Shown one piece after another: positions 7,776 to 17,438 of a stretch of 64,000 nt of DNA (position 1 is its first letter; every line of letters starts with the position of its first letter). This DNA is from Endozoicomonas euniceicola. GTDB taxonomy: Bacteria > Pseudomonadota > Gammaproteobacteria > Pseudomonadales > Endozoicomonadaceae. The position numbers and the translations under genes are program-made. The stretch is from the NCBI RefSeq assembly GCF_025562755.1, contig NZ_CP103300.1, forward strand, positions 6,326,501 to 6,390,500, written 5' to 3'. Below the pieces are notes generated by a model. The model searched no databases. It saw only the letters and a program-made list of their open reading frames with translations, and was not told where the DNA came from.

Positions 7776-10700
7776 CAGTCTGCATCCCCCCGAATCTGTA
7801 AAGTAAACTTGTCGTCTGTCTCTGTCCCTTGCCCTGACAGAACCGTCCGGCAGATCCACACCGGAGCCAGGCAGCCATCGGTGTTAAATCGCACCACATT
7901 ACCGGGCGACCAGCCAACGCCCCAGCCATCGGCCAGAATGCTGAAGTAAGGTGTTCCAGTCTCCGGGTTAATGGGGGCGGTATTGGTTCCCGTAGTGCCG
8001 GTGTCGATGATCCCCAGCTTTTCCTCTACCACCGTAAAGGCGGTGCCTGATGTGAAGATAATCGCCCACTTGCCATGGATGGAGCCCTTGTTGGCGACCT
8101 GTATCGGGTAGTTGACGGTGTTGTACTTGGCAGTGGTATTGTCTTCGTTGCGCTCATCCGTCCAGTTGGGGTTGCCGCTGTCCCACACCTTCTGACTGAA
8201 AAAACTGTGAACCCTGGCCTGCAAATCCCCATAGACGACGGCACTGCTGATGGTGGTTTCTCCCGCAGGCAAGTCCCAAGGCACAGGAGCGATAATTGAA
8301 AGTTCCCCGTTAATCTGGGCATCGCTGACCACGCTCATATGTTCGACCCGGTCAGTTATTTTGAAGGGGGCGGTCAGGCTTTCCCCGCCAGCATTCTGAA
8401 GCAGCAATGGATCGGCAAAGGTTAATTTACCGGCTGGTTTGTCGGCAGTGTACTGTGCCGGATCGAGGAGTTTGCCTGCGCTGTCTTCAACAACAATCTC
8501 GGCTTGATGATCCCTTGTCAGGACAAAGTTTTGCCCAGCGGTTGGGGTTCCGGCATCGGTTTCTTTCTTATGGCTGATCACCACAATATCCCCCGGACGG
8601 TAAATTGGCACCCTGCCATCTGCCGGAAGGCGAACCGGGTCAAGACCGATCAGGTCAGCGTCCATTGGCAGGCTGGTTTCTATAACGCAGTTGTAGCGGA
8701 CGCTCTGGGGGATTATTTGAATAGGATCAGTTCCGTCTGTAAAGAACACCTCGCACCAGCCAGTGGTTGCGTCAAACTTACCCTCTACCTCACTGGTGTT
8801 GATGTTGCCATTGAAGTCGGCTGTGGCAGTGATGATGTCAGCGTTGCTTGCCCGGACTGCGGTCAGCTGCAGGCTGCCAGCCCTTACGGGTGCGCCGGGT
8901 GTACGGAAGGCGACACTGTTCGTCTTAAAGTCGGCTGAAAAGGTAGCCGCTGCGGTCAGGGTGGCAGTGCTGACTGTCCCGGACGGATAGACGGCCAGTG
9001 TCGCCACACCGCCCGTGTAATCAATGGTTCCCACCTGCGTTCCGGCATTGGTTTCAGTGCTGATGTTTTTATACAGCAGCCCGTCCCGGTCAAAGTAAGA
9101 CTCCCCATTCCAGTCAAAGATCAGGCTGCCCGGCAGCAGAGGCTCATCAATCAGGGGTAACAGGTCGATGGTGAGTTCCGGTGAACCCAGGGATTCGGTA
9201 TTGGGCAGGTGACTTAAACTGTTGCCCTGGGCTTTGCTGGTGACAGTGCTGCCGGGGAACGCTTCGGTTTTGGTGACGTTGGCAGAAGACAAACGATGAC
9301 TGGTGCGGGTTATAGTCTCTCCCCAGCTGGTGAACGAGTGGGTGGTGGAGTAGGCGTTGTATTTCCTTATAGAGTAATTCTCCGTTGCCTGAATCGTAAA
9401 CTCGCCGGTTTGGTAGTCGATGGTTCCTGTGCCGTTTTGCCAGCCTCCGTTGCCGTTATCATTGAACGACTTGTTCCTGTTATAGGTGCTGGAGTATTCA
9501 GCAAAGCCCTGACTTCTGCCGTTATGACTGACCGACTCCCGTTCCACTGCAAACTGAACCTGCACCGATCCGGGCAGCAGTGGCGCTCCGCTGATAGTGC
9601 CGGTCATCAGCCCCGCTGAATCTATAGTGACGTCTACCTGCCCACCGGCTACTGCACCTTCCTGGTATTCGATCTCGATCTCGGTGCCATTGTCAGGAAC
9701 GGCGTTTAAGACAAAGCCCAGCTCCCCGCTGGCGTAATACACACTGCCTGAACCATCGCCGTTTAATAAGCCATTGCCCTGATCGGTCAGGGTTTTATTT
9801 TGCCCACTGGCGAGATAGCGAATGGTGACGCTGCCCGGCTTGATGCCCGGCTTTTCAGTGGTGTGACGAAAAGCAAACCGTTCTACCGGCAGAGAGCCGG
9901 TTCGCCGGGTAATTTCTTCGTCGCCCTGGGTGATATAGCTGAACACCAGCTTGCTGTCCGGGTCTGGCACTGCATCGAAGGTGACCGCCACGCTGCCCGT
10001 ACTGAAATCGATATTGCCCTTGCCGGAACCGTCCATTTGCCCGTTGCCCGGATCGCTGACATCCTGCCACTTGCCCAGTGCTATGTAGCTGATCACCAGT
10101 GTTCCGGGTTTGGGCTTGGCTTCAGCAAAGTTGAAGGTGTAATTAAAGCCCCGGTTCTGGGAAGACACATCTTCTGTACCGCTGATGGCAGAACCGACGA
10201 CGGCAGCCGCAGGCTGGTAAGTAACGGACGCTGTACTGGTATACTTGCCGCTGTTGCGATAGGCGTTGATCTCACCATTTTCATAGTCGATGGTAATGCT
10301 GGAGAAGTTATTGGTGCCGCTGCTGTGTACCAGGCTGCCTTTCCGGTTATCCACAAAAGTGCCACCATCCATGGTGAGGGTGATGGTTCCTGGCAAGGCT
10401 CCGGTCTGCAAAAACGCACGACTCTGGCTGCCGGTGAGATGGACAAACTTCGGACTGACATTTCTAACGCCAGCAGCCGTGGCCACCATCCGTTTAGCGG
10501 TATAACCGCCATACTGATCCACCACCGGGCTTTCCACCCTGGCACTGGGAACCAGTGGCGCATAGAGGCTATCTACCCGGACGCTCAGGTCGCCCTTGCT
10601 GATAGTGGCACTGGCAGGCTTGATGCCGTAATAGCGGGAGGCATCGGCTATCTGCGTCCCTTGCACCAGTGTCTTTTCCCGAAGCAGTTCGTTTCCACGT

Positions 10701-11350
10701 ACCTGCATCTGAGTACCTCCAGGGGTAGGTACACCTCCGGGGAAGGTATAGGAGAGGGGTGCGCTGATCTCCATATCAATACGCCGTCGTTCAAAATCCA
10801 TAAAGGTGCTATCGCCGTACTGGTAGGTGAACACCTCCATGCGACTTTCCACCTTAGTCAAACGCACATACTGTTCCGCTTTGGTGACCGGATCATAAAG
10901 GCGGTAAACCTCGCCCACCTCCGGCAGTCTGCTTTCTTCCCGCTGGATACCTGCAATGCTGCGCTGGCCTTCAGTCTGGTCGCCCAGCAGTTCAAAGCTG
11001 GCAGTGGTGCCTGGCACCACATAAGCTTCGATACGGTTCCGGGCATTCTTGCGCTCGTCGGTCTGGTCATCGGTATTAAACAGAAGAACACTGACGTTTT
11101 GATCTTTGGGTGGTTCGGTCAGGATCAGGTGGCTGCCCAGATAAGCATCATTATTATCGGTGCTGATGCCCACGTAGGCTTTCCGCAGAGCCACATCGCC
11201 AATGGTGCGGTCTATCCTTGATATGTCCTGAAACAGGTTATTGATGTTGCCGTCAATGACTTCGGTTCCGGTTGCCCGACCACCGCCGTCTTCCTCGTCG
11301 CTGAGGCGCTGGCTTTCGAAGAGTTTTACATCGTCGTTGTTGATGGCCAT
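7775..11350 (-). CDS. Large phage tail protein with about five beta-sandwich repeats
   Basis: A 1191-aa protein with a good ribosome site (AAGGAAG) before the ATG. At least five imperfect repeats of 60-65 residues lie near residues 319-377, 414-473, 503-562, 592-655 and 738-795. Each starts PGS/T-x-x-I-x-Y, continues with D-x-GNG and G-x-G-x-I-D-Y-x-T-G-E, and ends with an I-x-Y strand. The architecture suggests stacked beta domains of a tail fibre or tip protein. The N-terminal 250 residues are not repetitive and probably attach to the tail. The C-terminal part may bind the host surface. Receptor binding is an inference. Confidence 0.65.
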   Translation of the reverse strand: MAINNDDVKLFESQRLSDEEDGGGRATGTEVIDGNINNLFQDISRIDRTIGDVALRKAYVGISTDNNDAYLGSHLILTEPPKDQNVSVLLFNTDDQTDERKNARNRIEAYVVPGTTASFELLGDQTEGQRSIAGIQREESRLPEVGEVYRLYDPVTKAEQYVRLTKVESRMEVFTYQYGDSTFMDFERRRIDMEISAPLSYTFPGGVPTPGGTQMQVRGNELLREKTLVQGTQIADASRYYGIKPASATISKGDLSVRVDSLYAPLVPSARVESPVVDQYGGYTAKRMVATAAGVRNVSPKFVHLTGSQSRAFLQTGALPGTITLTMDGGTFVDNRKGSLVHSSGTNNFSSITIDYENGEINAYRNSGKYTSTASVTYQPAAAVVGSAISGTEDVSSQNRGFNYTFNFAEAKPKPGTLVISYIALGKWQDVSDPGNGQMDGSGKGNIDFSTGSVAVTFDAVPDPDSKLVFSYITQGDEEITRRTGSLPVERFAFRHTTEKPGIKPGSVTIRYLASGQNKTLTDQGNGLLNGDGSGSVYYASGELGFVLNAVPDNGTEIEIEYQEGAVAGGQVDVTIDSAGLMTGTISGAPLLPGSVQVQFAVERESVSHNGRSQGFAEYSSTYNRNKSFNDNGNGGWQNGTGTIDYQTGEFTIQATENYSIRKYNAYSTTHSFTSWGETITRTSHRLSSANVTKTEAFPGSTVTSKAQGNSLSHLPNTESLGSPELTIDLLPLIDEPLLPGSLIFDWNGESYFDRDGLLYKNISTETNAGTQVGTIDYTGGVATLAVYPSGTVSTATLTAAATFSADFKTNSVAFRTPGAPVRAGSLQLTAVRASNADIITATADFNGNINTSEVEGKFDATTGWCEVFFTDGTDPIQIIPQSVRYNCVIETSLPMDADLIGLDPVRLPADGRVPIYRPGDIVVISHKKETDAGTPTAGQNFVLTRDHQAEIVVEDSAGKLLDPAQYTADKPAGKLTFADPLLLQNAGGESLTAPFKITDRVEHMSVVSDAQINGELSIIAPVPWDLPAGETTISSAVVYGDLQARVHSFFSQKVWDSGNPNWTDERNEDNTTAKYNTVNYPIQVANKGSIHGKWAIIFTSGTAFTVVEEKLGIIDTGTTGTNTAPINPETGTPYFSILADGWGVGWSPGNVVRFNTDGCLAPVWICRTVLSGQGTETDDKFTLQIRGDAD

Positions 11351-11372
11351 GACGCTTCCTTTTATTCAGGCG

Positions 11373-11396
11373 AAAAAAAACCGCCCAAAGGCGGTT
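11373..11396 (-). terminator. Rho-independent terminator after the gene at 11416-12033
   Basis: On the minus strand a hairpin AACCGCC-TTTG-GGCGGTT is followed by eight T residues. It sits between the gene at 11416-12033 and the next late gene, so the upstream gene has its own stop signal in the middle of the late operon. Confidence 0.8.
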
Positions 11397-11415
11397 GTTA
11401 TTTGATGTTCGTTAT

Positions 11416-12033
11416 TCAGTATTCATCAGGTAAAGTGGCGGGAATTTTTTTGCCTGTGACAAAGGCTTTGCATTTTAACCAGAATAGTTTGCGCCGCTTT
11501 TCCCGCTGTTCCTGCTTATAGCGTTTCGCACTTTCTTGCTCAACTTTTGCTATCAGTTGCTGGCGATCAGCAATATAAGAGTCTGAAATATCAATCATCT
11601 TTATCAACTTACCCTGCTCAAAAACACACTGGTAAACCGACTCAAATTCAACCGCAGGTGCAAAACCATGATTGCCTCGGCCTAAGTTGCCATGCCAGTC
11701 CTTACCCAGCTCAACTTCGCCTGAGTACTTCAAAGGTAACCAAACATCATTGTAGTGGTGTCCGAAATAAAGTTCTCCTTGCTGATCAAGTGCTACAACA
11801 CCGTTTATTAGGGGCGCAGGTTGGTTAAATGGCAGGCCGATGGTAAGACTTTTCAAAAAGAGCTGGTCGTTCTTACACACGACACTGCTTATATACCCCT
11901 TCAAACAGCAGCTGGAAAAAAATTTAGGCTCTATTCCCAGTGAGCGAGGATCAAAAAGAGAACCGGACGAACTGCCGATAATTGTGTAGCTCTCATCATC
12001 AATAACCAGCCCACTAGAAATTTGTGCTGTCAC
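11416..12033 (-). CDS. Hypothetical protein, 205 aa, probable moron
   Basis: Starts MTAQISSGLVIDDESYTII and ends in a basic, coiled-coil-like tail (QQLIAKVEQESAKRYKQEQR followed by basic residues). No homology recognised. It lies between tail genes on the late strand but has its own terminator directly downstream, and 29 bp separate it from the upstream gene. That is the layout of a moron, an extra gene with its own signals inserted in a phage late operon. Such genes often serve the lysogen rather than the virion. Confidence 0.5.
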   Translation of the reverse strand: MTAQISSGLVIDDESYTIIGSSSGSLFDPRSLGIEPKFFSSCCLKGYISSVVCKNDQLFLKSLTIGLPFNQPAPLINGVVALDQQGELYFGHHYNDVWLPLKYSGEVELGKDWHGNLGRGNHGFAPAVEFESVYQCVFEQGKLIKMIDISDSYIADRQQLIAKVEQESAKRYKQEQREKRRKLFWLKCKAFVTGKKIPATLPDEY

Positions 12034-12062
12034 TGCTTTTTCCTCTTATTATGTCCTGCTCC

Positions 12063-12452
12063 TTATGATGCCACAGTCAATAAGCGAATAGACAGGTTGT
12101 ACTGATAGTTGTCGTCCGGGTAAGCGAAGGGAAGCACTTGTCGGGCTTGAATCGGTGAGCCATTGCTACGGTCAAAAATAACCGGAAAGGTTCGGCTGTC
12201 AGAAAGCGTTAGTGTCATTACCTTATTCGGTGTCTGGCTGGCCTGTAGCAGAGCTTCAACCGTTGAGCGAGGCACCCAGCCCGATTCCTCATTGCCGGAC
12301 AGTTCAATAGGACGCCCATGCTTGAGGCTTTGTTCCTGAACCAGTAATGATCCGGTCAGGCTTCGCTCTGTCGTCTGTTCGACAGGGTTCCAGTCGAATT
12401 CGTTGACCCACAACAGATCATCCGGCAGTTCTATATCATCCAGCGTCATCAC
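12063..12452 (-). CDS. Phage tail protein after the tape measure
   Basis: A 129-aa protein coupled to the tape-measure gene by a 4-bp ATGA overlap. It reads MMTLDDIELPDDLLWVNEFD...QTTERSLTGSLLVQEQ, a pattern seen in small siphophage proteins lying just after the tape measure (lambda M-like position). No catalytic motif. Probably a tail-tip assembly protein; the specific role is unknown. Confidence 0.55.
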   Translation of the reverse strand: MMTLDDIELPDDLLWVNEFDWNPVEQTTERSLTGSLLVQEQSLKHGRPIELSGNEESGWVPRSTVEALLQASQTPNKVMTLTLSDSRTFPVIFDRSNGSPIQARQVLPFAYPDDNYQYNLSIRLLTVAS

Positions 12453-15394
12453 ACTGACCTCAATCCTGCATTCTTTAATGCTTCCAGAAACTTCGCTTCA
12501 TCACTGCTATTGATGCCCACTTTGATATTACCGCCCGGGTACTCCAATCGGATCACTTTTTCACTACTGCGCCACTCTCTTTTTGGCGGTGGTGGGGCTG
12601 ACAGGGACTTAAACTCCCGCTGTCGTTCTTCCAGTTTGTCCTGCTGGATTTGCCTGCGGCGTTCGCTGTAAATCTGGTTATTGAGGCTAAGGGCTTGCTG
12701 AATATTGCTGACTGACTGGGCATTTCCATCCTGCTGAGCTTCTTGTAACTGGCTTTGCAGGTCACGATTCCTGCTCTCAAAGCGTCGTCTTTCGATAGAT
12801 TCCTGCTTGCCCTGGAGCTGATCCAGTTCGTCCTGCATACTTTCCAGCGTACTGCGGGTGCTGTTGCCCAGCTGCTCCATACTGTCTTCAGCCTGATCGA
12901 TGGCATCCGTCAGGCGGTCAAGGTCTTGATGGTTAAGCAAGTCCAGAGAGTGTGCAGCGGATTGTCCGGCATAAGCGAGATTTTGGGCGGTCAGGGTACC
13001 GTCTTCATAACCGGATAGCAGCGACTCCAGCGTGACTTTCTGCTGTAAAAACTGGGCTTTCACATAAGCGGCATTGGCTGCGGTATCCGACAACCAGCTA
13101 CCAATTCCGGTGGGATCAAAACCGCTGGTGACATTAGCAAGCCGACCCGCTTCTTCCTTCGCTTCTTTGAGCTGATGCTTTAACTGACCTAACTGGTCAA
13201 GGGTATCGCTGGTGTCAATTTGGGTGGCACCCTGCATGGCCAGAAAAGCGTCTTCTGCCTGTGCGCTCAGGGCGTGGAGTTCGGCGGTGGTTCGGTTGAA
13301 GACCCCTGCCAGGCCGGAACCGGTGGTTTTTAGTTTGTCGTTATTGCGGGTTATTTCAGTATTGAGATCGCCTATCTCTTTGCCCAGTAATTGAGCAACC
13401 TGTGTCACTTCCTGAAGCTTTTGTTTAACCCGTTCCAGTGCTTCAGTGTATTGATCCTGCGTCAGCGTGCCGTTGCTGTAGGCTTCGGCCAGTGCCACGC
13501 CAAGGTCAGCCAGCTCAGTGCGGGTTTCGGCAGCGTCTATTTGTTTCAGGGCATCGGCAGCATCGGCAAAGGCGGACTGTGCGGCCTTTGCGACTTCTTT
13601 AACGGCGGGTTTGACCTGTTGGTAATTATCCAGCAGCTGGTCAATAGTCTTTTTGTTATGCTGCCGGACTTTCTGCTGGGACTGTTCGTTATTTCGGGCA
13701 AGACTGTCGCCTATATCCGATAAGGCCGCATTGACATCGGAAGCGTCCTGCTTGACCTTCGCTGCGAAGTCATTGCTCATGGCATCCAGCGTGGCGGTAA
13801 TGGCTGCGGTTTTTGCGGCCATTTCATCGGCATTGACCGCTTTAAACAGGCTGGACAAACCGCTGGTAATGGAAGCAAAGGTCGCAGCCACCACAGCACC
13901 AAAACCGTTCACTCCCACCATAAAGCCATTAAAGAACAGTTTGACGGTGGAGCCGGTTAACTCAAAGGCTGACCGGGCATCGCTCAATGCGGTGCTGACT
14001 GTACGAAAACCGTCTTTTATCCCAGAAACAAACCCTTCAATGGTGACACCGGAGAGCGATGCCTTGATACTCTCCGCCATGCTGATAAAGCCATCGCTGA
14101 TGGATTGTGTCACAGCAGCCAGTTTGCCGTTGTCCGTTAATTCCTGAATGCTGACGGCAAAGCTTTTTAACTGACCTTTGACGTAATCCAGCCAGCCGGA
14201 ATCAGCAATTAATCCTTTAAACTTCAGCCACTCATCGGACATATTCGCCATCAAGCCCGACAGCAGGCTCATGTTAGCGGCAGCAGCCCCTTCGCTGGAT
14301 TTGCCGATCTCTTCAATCAGTAGCCTGATGGTGTCCCGACCCAGCTTCCCAGCACTGGATAGTTTCTGTAACTCCTGAGTATTCTTGCCCGTTACCTTTT
14401 CCAGCAAACTCCAGACCGGAACGCCACGCTCAACCAGCTGTAAAATTTCCTCACCTTGCAGCTTTTGCTTCGCCCACGCCTGACCCAGGGCAAGAGTCAT
14501 CCCATTCAGGCGTTCCATCCCGCCGCCGAGTTTGGAGGTTTGATCCACAATCGCCTGTAACGTGCCATCCATAGGATCAAGCCCGAAGTTTTTCAGGGCA
14601 GTAAAGGAATCAGCAACTTGCTGTAACTCCAGTGGGGTTTTAGAGGTGAAGTCCTTGATCCACTCAACTGCCCGGTTGCCTTCTTCGATGCTGCCCATAA
14701 TGGCAGCTAACTGAACTTCCAGCCGTTCAAACTGATCCCCGGCACTCAGAACGCCCTGCATGGCTCGCTTGATGGCGTACAGACCAGCACCTGCGGATAC
14801 CAATGCCGTGAATCGACCTGCCAACCCGTTAATGCCTTTTGAGGCGAGGCTGGCATCACTGGCCACCTTCTTAAACGGGTTACGTCGTAAAGTGCGGTTG
14901 GCCTGTTGGCTTTTCGCTGTTAGCTTTTGGTAGGCCGCTGATGTTTGTTTCAGCTCTCTTTGAATCTTGTTTTGTTGCTCTGCAATTTTTCGGTTGGATA
15001 ATCCGGCTTTCTCCAGAGAACCACGCAGCTCGGCTAATTTCCCCCGCTGTTTTTGATAGGCCTGGTTTGCCGCAATGACCGACTTCCGGGCATTATCCAG
15101 TGACCTACGCATGGCTTTGGTGGGCTTGGCAGTCTTTTGATATTCCCGAGCTAACTGCTCGACCTTCTGTTCAGCCTGCTTATACGCCTGCCCTGATGCC
15201 TGAACTGCCTTTTTCTGCTGCTGAAAAGCCGATAGCAACTTGTCCTGTTGTTCAAGGGTGCTAAGTTGTTGTTTCAGCTCATGGGTTTTATAGCGTAGCT
15301 TTTCCAGCGATTTAGCCGATTGCTGAACTGGGCCAGAGAGGGTGTCTCTCGCCTTGAGTACTAACCGTAAGGCGGATTCTTTAACTGATCCCAT
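12449..15394 (-). CDS. Phage tail tape measure protein
   Basis: A 981-aa protein that sets tail length and scaffolds tube assembly. Residues 20-175 are a long coiled coil (KSLEKLRYKTHELKQQLSTL...). Residues about 195-400 match the tape-measure core: GINGLAGRFTALVSAGAGLY, FTALKNFGLDPMDG, LQLVERGVPVWSLLEKVTG. A hydrophobic stretch near 470-520 (FMVGVNGFGAVVAATFASI) and further coiled coils (residues 560-920) follow, as usual for a protein that exits through the tail during DNA ejection. It lies next to the tail tube gene as in lambda, except that a plus-strand gene replaces the G/T chaperones. Confidence 0.92.
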   Translation of the reverse strand: MGSVKESALRLVLKARDTLSGPVQQSAKSLEKLRYKTHELKQQLSTLEQQDKLLSAFQQQKKAVQASGQAYKQAEQKVEQLAREYQKTAKPTKAMRRSLDNARKSVIAANQAYQKQRGKLAELRGSLEKAGLSNRKIAEQQNKIQRELKQTSAAYQKLTAKSQQANRTLRRNPFKKVASDASLASKGINGLAGRFTALVSAGAGLYAIKRAMQGVLSAGDQFERLEVQLAAIMGSIEEGNRAVEWIKDFTSKTPLELQQVADSFTALKNFGLDPMDGTLQAIVDQTSKLGGGMERLNGMTLALGQAWAKQKLQGEEILQLVERGVPVWSLLEKVTGKNTQELQKLSSAGKLGRDTIRLLIEEIGKSSEGAAAANMSLLSGLMANMSDEWLKFKGLIADSGWLDYVKGQLKSFAVSIQELTDNGKLAAVTQSISDGFISMAESIKASLSGVTIEGFVSGIKDGFRTVSTALSDARSAFELTGSTVKLFFNGFMVGVNGFGAVVAATFASITSGLSSLFKAVNADEMAAKTAAITATLDAMSNDFAAKVKQDASDVNAALSDIGDSLARNNEQSQQKVRQHNKKTIDQLLDNYQQVKPAVKEVAKAAQSAFADAADALKQIDAAETRTELADLGVALAEAYSNGTLTQDQYTEALERVKQKLQEVTQVAQLLGKEIGDLNTEITRNNDKLKTTGSGLAGVFNRTTAELHALSAQAEDAFLAMQGATQIDTSDTLDQLGQLKHQLKEAKEEAGRLANVTSGFDPTGIGSWLSDTAANAAYVKAQFLQQKVTLESLLSGYEDGTLTAQNLAYAGQSAAHSLDLLNHQDLDRLTDAIDQAEDSMEQLGNSTRSTLESMQDELDQLQGKQESIERRRFESRNRDLQSQLQEAQQDGNAQSVSNIQQALSLNNQIYSERRRQIQQDKLEERQREFKSLSAPPPPKREWRSSEKVIRLEYPGGNIKVGINSSDEAKFLEALKNAGLRSV

Positions 15395-15429
15395 AGTGAG
15401 CCTTAATTTTTAGCGATGGAGGGATGGTA

Positions 15430-15657
15430 ATGCTGACAGCGGAACAGATTCATTATTTAGATGCTTTTATGTTTATTCTCTCTGAACAGGGCGAGCTATT
15501 TATGGATGTATTTATGAACCTGGTTTATGGAAACTACGAATTTGATTGCTGGGTTCTCGAAATTTTTAGCAGTTGCGACCTGGAACTTGCCATTCAAATC
15601 ATTACTTCAGCGACCGAAAGATACATAGAACACAACACCATCCCACTGAACCTATAA
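15430..15657 (+). CDS. Small hypothetical protein on the strand opposite to the late genes
   Basis: A 75-aa acidic protein (MLTAEQIHYLDAFMFILSEQ...). The ATG at 15430 has a strong GGAGGG site six bases before it; the ATG at 15424 is too close to that site. It fills the gap between the tape measure and the tail tube gene, where lambda-like phages encode the frameshifted tail chaperones, but on the opposite strand. No family is recognised. The good ribosome site supports it as a real gene. Confidence 0.5.
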   Translation: MLTAEQIHYLDAFMFILSEQGELFMDVFMNLVYGNYEFDCWVLEIFSSCDLELAIQIITSATERYIEHNTIPLNL

Positions 15658-15658
15658 C

Positions 15659-16402
15659 TCATGTCGCCAGATCGATCTGCATAAACGGACTCAACCCGTT
15701 CCCACTAATACTCGGGTCTGCCAGCACATCAATCTGCAAGCTGAGGCTGGCAAAATCATCCGAGATAAAGCCAAGGTTCTGGGCTGGCGAGAACTTCACC
15801 CGATGCACCCGGATATTAAAGGGCAAGCCTTCCTGGGCATCGTTCAGCCCTTCCATAAACAGCACAAATTCACGACCACTTTCCACTAATGCCTGCACCA
15901 TATTAGAGGCAATAGGCGTGTAACTGACTTTTACGCCTTTGTTATCAATACTGCTGTTCACCAGCACCTTGATACCGGATTTTGCTAACTCATAATCCAC
16001 TCCCGCCACCAGTTCGGTATCTGTACTGTCTTTGACGGTGACTGATTGCTTCAAGTCCGGCAGATGGTTGAAAGGAATCAGTTCGTCTTCCACACCGTGA
16101 CTGGGTAACAGTTCATCGGTGATTGGAGTTGTGGTGGCTACGGTGACACTACCCCGCAGGGCAAGGGAGATATTCGAGGCAGTAAAGTCATTAGCGACAA
16201 TGCTTGCCGTAACACTGGACACCCGGCTGAGTACATTGCGGTTGCCACCGCCACCCAGGTAATTTTTCAGCTCTTTACGGTCTTCTTCAAAGCTGAAGGT
16301 AAACTCGCTGACGTTGCCAATAGGCAACAGTGGTGCTGACTGGTCGTAGGGTTGCAGGTGGATTGAACCGGCACCGATGAAACTGCGGTCGATTGTGGAC
16401 AT
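15659..16402 (-). CDS. Major tail tube protein (lambda V-like)
   Basis: A 247-aa protein. The N-terminal half (FIGAGSIHLQPYDQSAPLLP, GNVSEFTFSFEEDRKELKNY) is typical of siphophage tail-tube subunits, and the order Z-U-V-tape measure is kept. The subunits stack as hexamer rings to form the tube. Residues 95-180 form an additional beta-rich insertion (DELIPFNHLPDLKQSVTVKD). A single copy in the late operon. Confidence 0.85.
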   Translation of the reverse strand: MSTIDRSFIGAGSIHLQPYDQSAPLLPIGNVSEFTFSFEEDRKELKNYLGGGGNRNVLSRVSSVTASIVANDFTASNISLALRGSVTVATTTPITDELLPSHGVEDELIPFNHLPDLKQSVTVKDSTDTELVAGVDYELAKSGIKVLVNSSIDNKGVKVSYTPIASNMVQALVESGREFVLFMEGLNDAQEGLPFNIRVHRVKFSPAQNLGFISDDFASLSLQIDVLADPSISGNGLSPFMQIDLAT

Positions 16403-16462
16403 AGGAAGTCTCCTGTTGTTTTTTTTGTTGGAATGCTCGTCGGGATAGGGTTTTGGAATGAT

Positions 16463-16864
16463 TTAGAAGACGGCTTCAAGGTTTACAGACATATCCGCAA
16501 ACGAAAGCTGTCCATTGTTGGGAGCGATATCAAACTGAGTCTCTGAAAAGCTGATTTTCCGGACACCTTCAAAACTAGCGTGAATGAGCAGTGACCGGAT
16601 CATTCGGGCAATGGTCATCAGCTGGTAAGTGGTATCAGGCTGCGTCCGGTAAACGCCGCTGACCGTTAATTCCAGCCGATACTTTGCCCGTTTACCCTGT
16701 CGTTCCAGTTCCCGGATACTGTCCAGCTGTACCAGAATGGCTGGGGGCTCTATCTCTGGAAGGTCAGCGATGGAATAGCCAAGCAATACCGGAAAACGAC
16801 TCTCTTCCAGTTTGGTGAGCAGGGCTTTTATGATCTGTTCATCGGGATTCGATGTTGAAAGCAT
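16463..16864 (-). CDS. Tail terminator protein (lambda U-like)
   Basis: A 133-aa protein between the Z-like and V-like genes. It reads EQIIKALLTKLEESRFPVLL...PPAILVQLDSI...KYRLELTVSGVYRTQ, the pattern of minor tail protein U, which caps the tail and joins it to the head. The start overlaps the end of the Z-like gene by 26 bp. The assignment relies on synteny plus length. Confidence 0.7.
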   Translation of the reverse strand: MLSTSNPDEQIIKALLTKLEESRFPVLLGYSIADLPEIEPPAILVQLDSIRELERQGKRAKYRLELTVSGVYRTQPDTTYQLMTIARMIRSLLIHASFEGVRKISFSETQFDIAPNNGQLSFADMSVNLEAVF

Positions 16865-17438
16865 AGTTCAGCTCTTGTTGTAGCAATGTTGAAAACCGTT
16901 CAAGCAGTAATGGTTCCATGTTTGCAAGCGCCGTTTCTGCCTGTTGATAGATGGGAAGGGACTGTTTTTCGATGGGCAAGCCGATCCACATCAATCGCCC
17001 TGATTTTCTTGACCGCTGTTGTCTATGCTTCCAGTTAGCTGCCCGCTTGAACACCATGGCTTTCGGAGCGTTGACTGGCTGAAACAGAAACGCTCCCTGC
17101 CAGAAATGCTTGCCGGTTCGAACTCCTGCTCTGGTCTGTCGGGGAGTACCCAGTTTATGAGCCGGAATATCAAAGATGCCCAGCCACACCACCAGTTCAT
17201 ACTCCCCTGTATCCCGGTTGGTGGCTTTTTTCAGAGTTGCCCGAACCCTGCCCAGCTCTTTTATTAGTTTTGCGGTGACCCCAACCTGTCGGGATACCTC
17301 CCTTAAAACATTACGCTCGGCAAATTTCGCCAGCTTGCCTAATGCCCGTTTGGTGGCTTTGGAGACTTTATCGGGTGAGCCTTTTAACCCAGCGATCAGC
17401 GGGTCAATCTCACCCTCCAGATCAAGGTAGATATTCAT
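16839..17438 (-). CDS. Minor tail protein Z-like
   Basis: A 199-aa protein resembling prophage minor tail protein Z (GPZ family): KATKRALGKLAKFAERNVLR, REVSRQVGVTAKLIKELGRV, then VVWLGIFDIPAHKLGTPRQT and GVRTGKHFWQGAFLFQP. In lambda, Z is needed to finish tails that can join heads. It overlaps the U-like and FII-like genes, as expected for coupled translation. Confidence 0.82.
   Translation of the reverse strand: MNIYLDLEGEIDPLIAGLKGSPDKVSKATKRALGKLAKFAERNVLREVSRQVGVTAKLIKELGRVRATLKKATNRDTGEYELVVWLGIFDIPAHKLGTPRQTRAGVRTGKHFWQGAFLFQPVNAPKAMVFKRAANWKHRQQRSRKSGRLMWIGLPIEKQSLPIYQQAETALANMEPLLLERFSTLLQQELNYAFNIESR

Noticed and set aside
7775..11350. Long plus-strand open frames opposite the big tail gene (for example 473 aa at 9800-11221)
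   Set aside because: They are antisense shadows of a codon-biased gene; no start signals and no sensible protein pattern.
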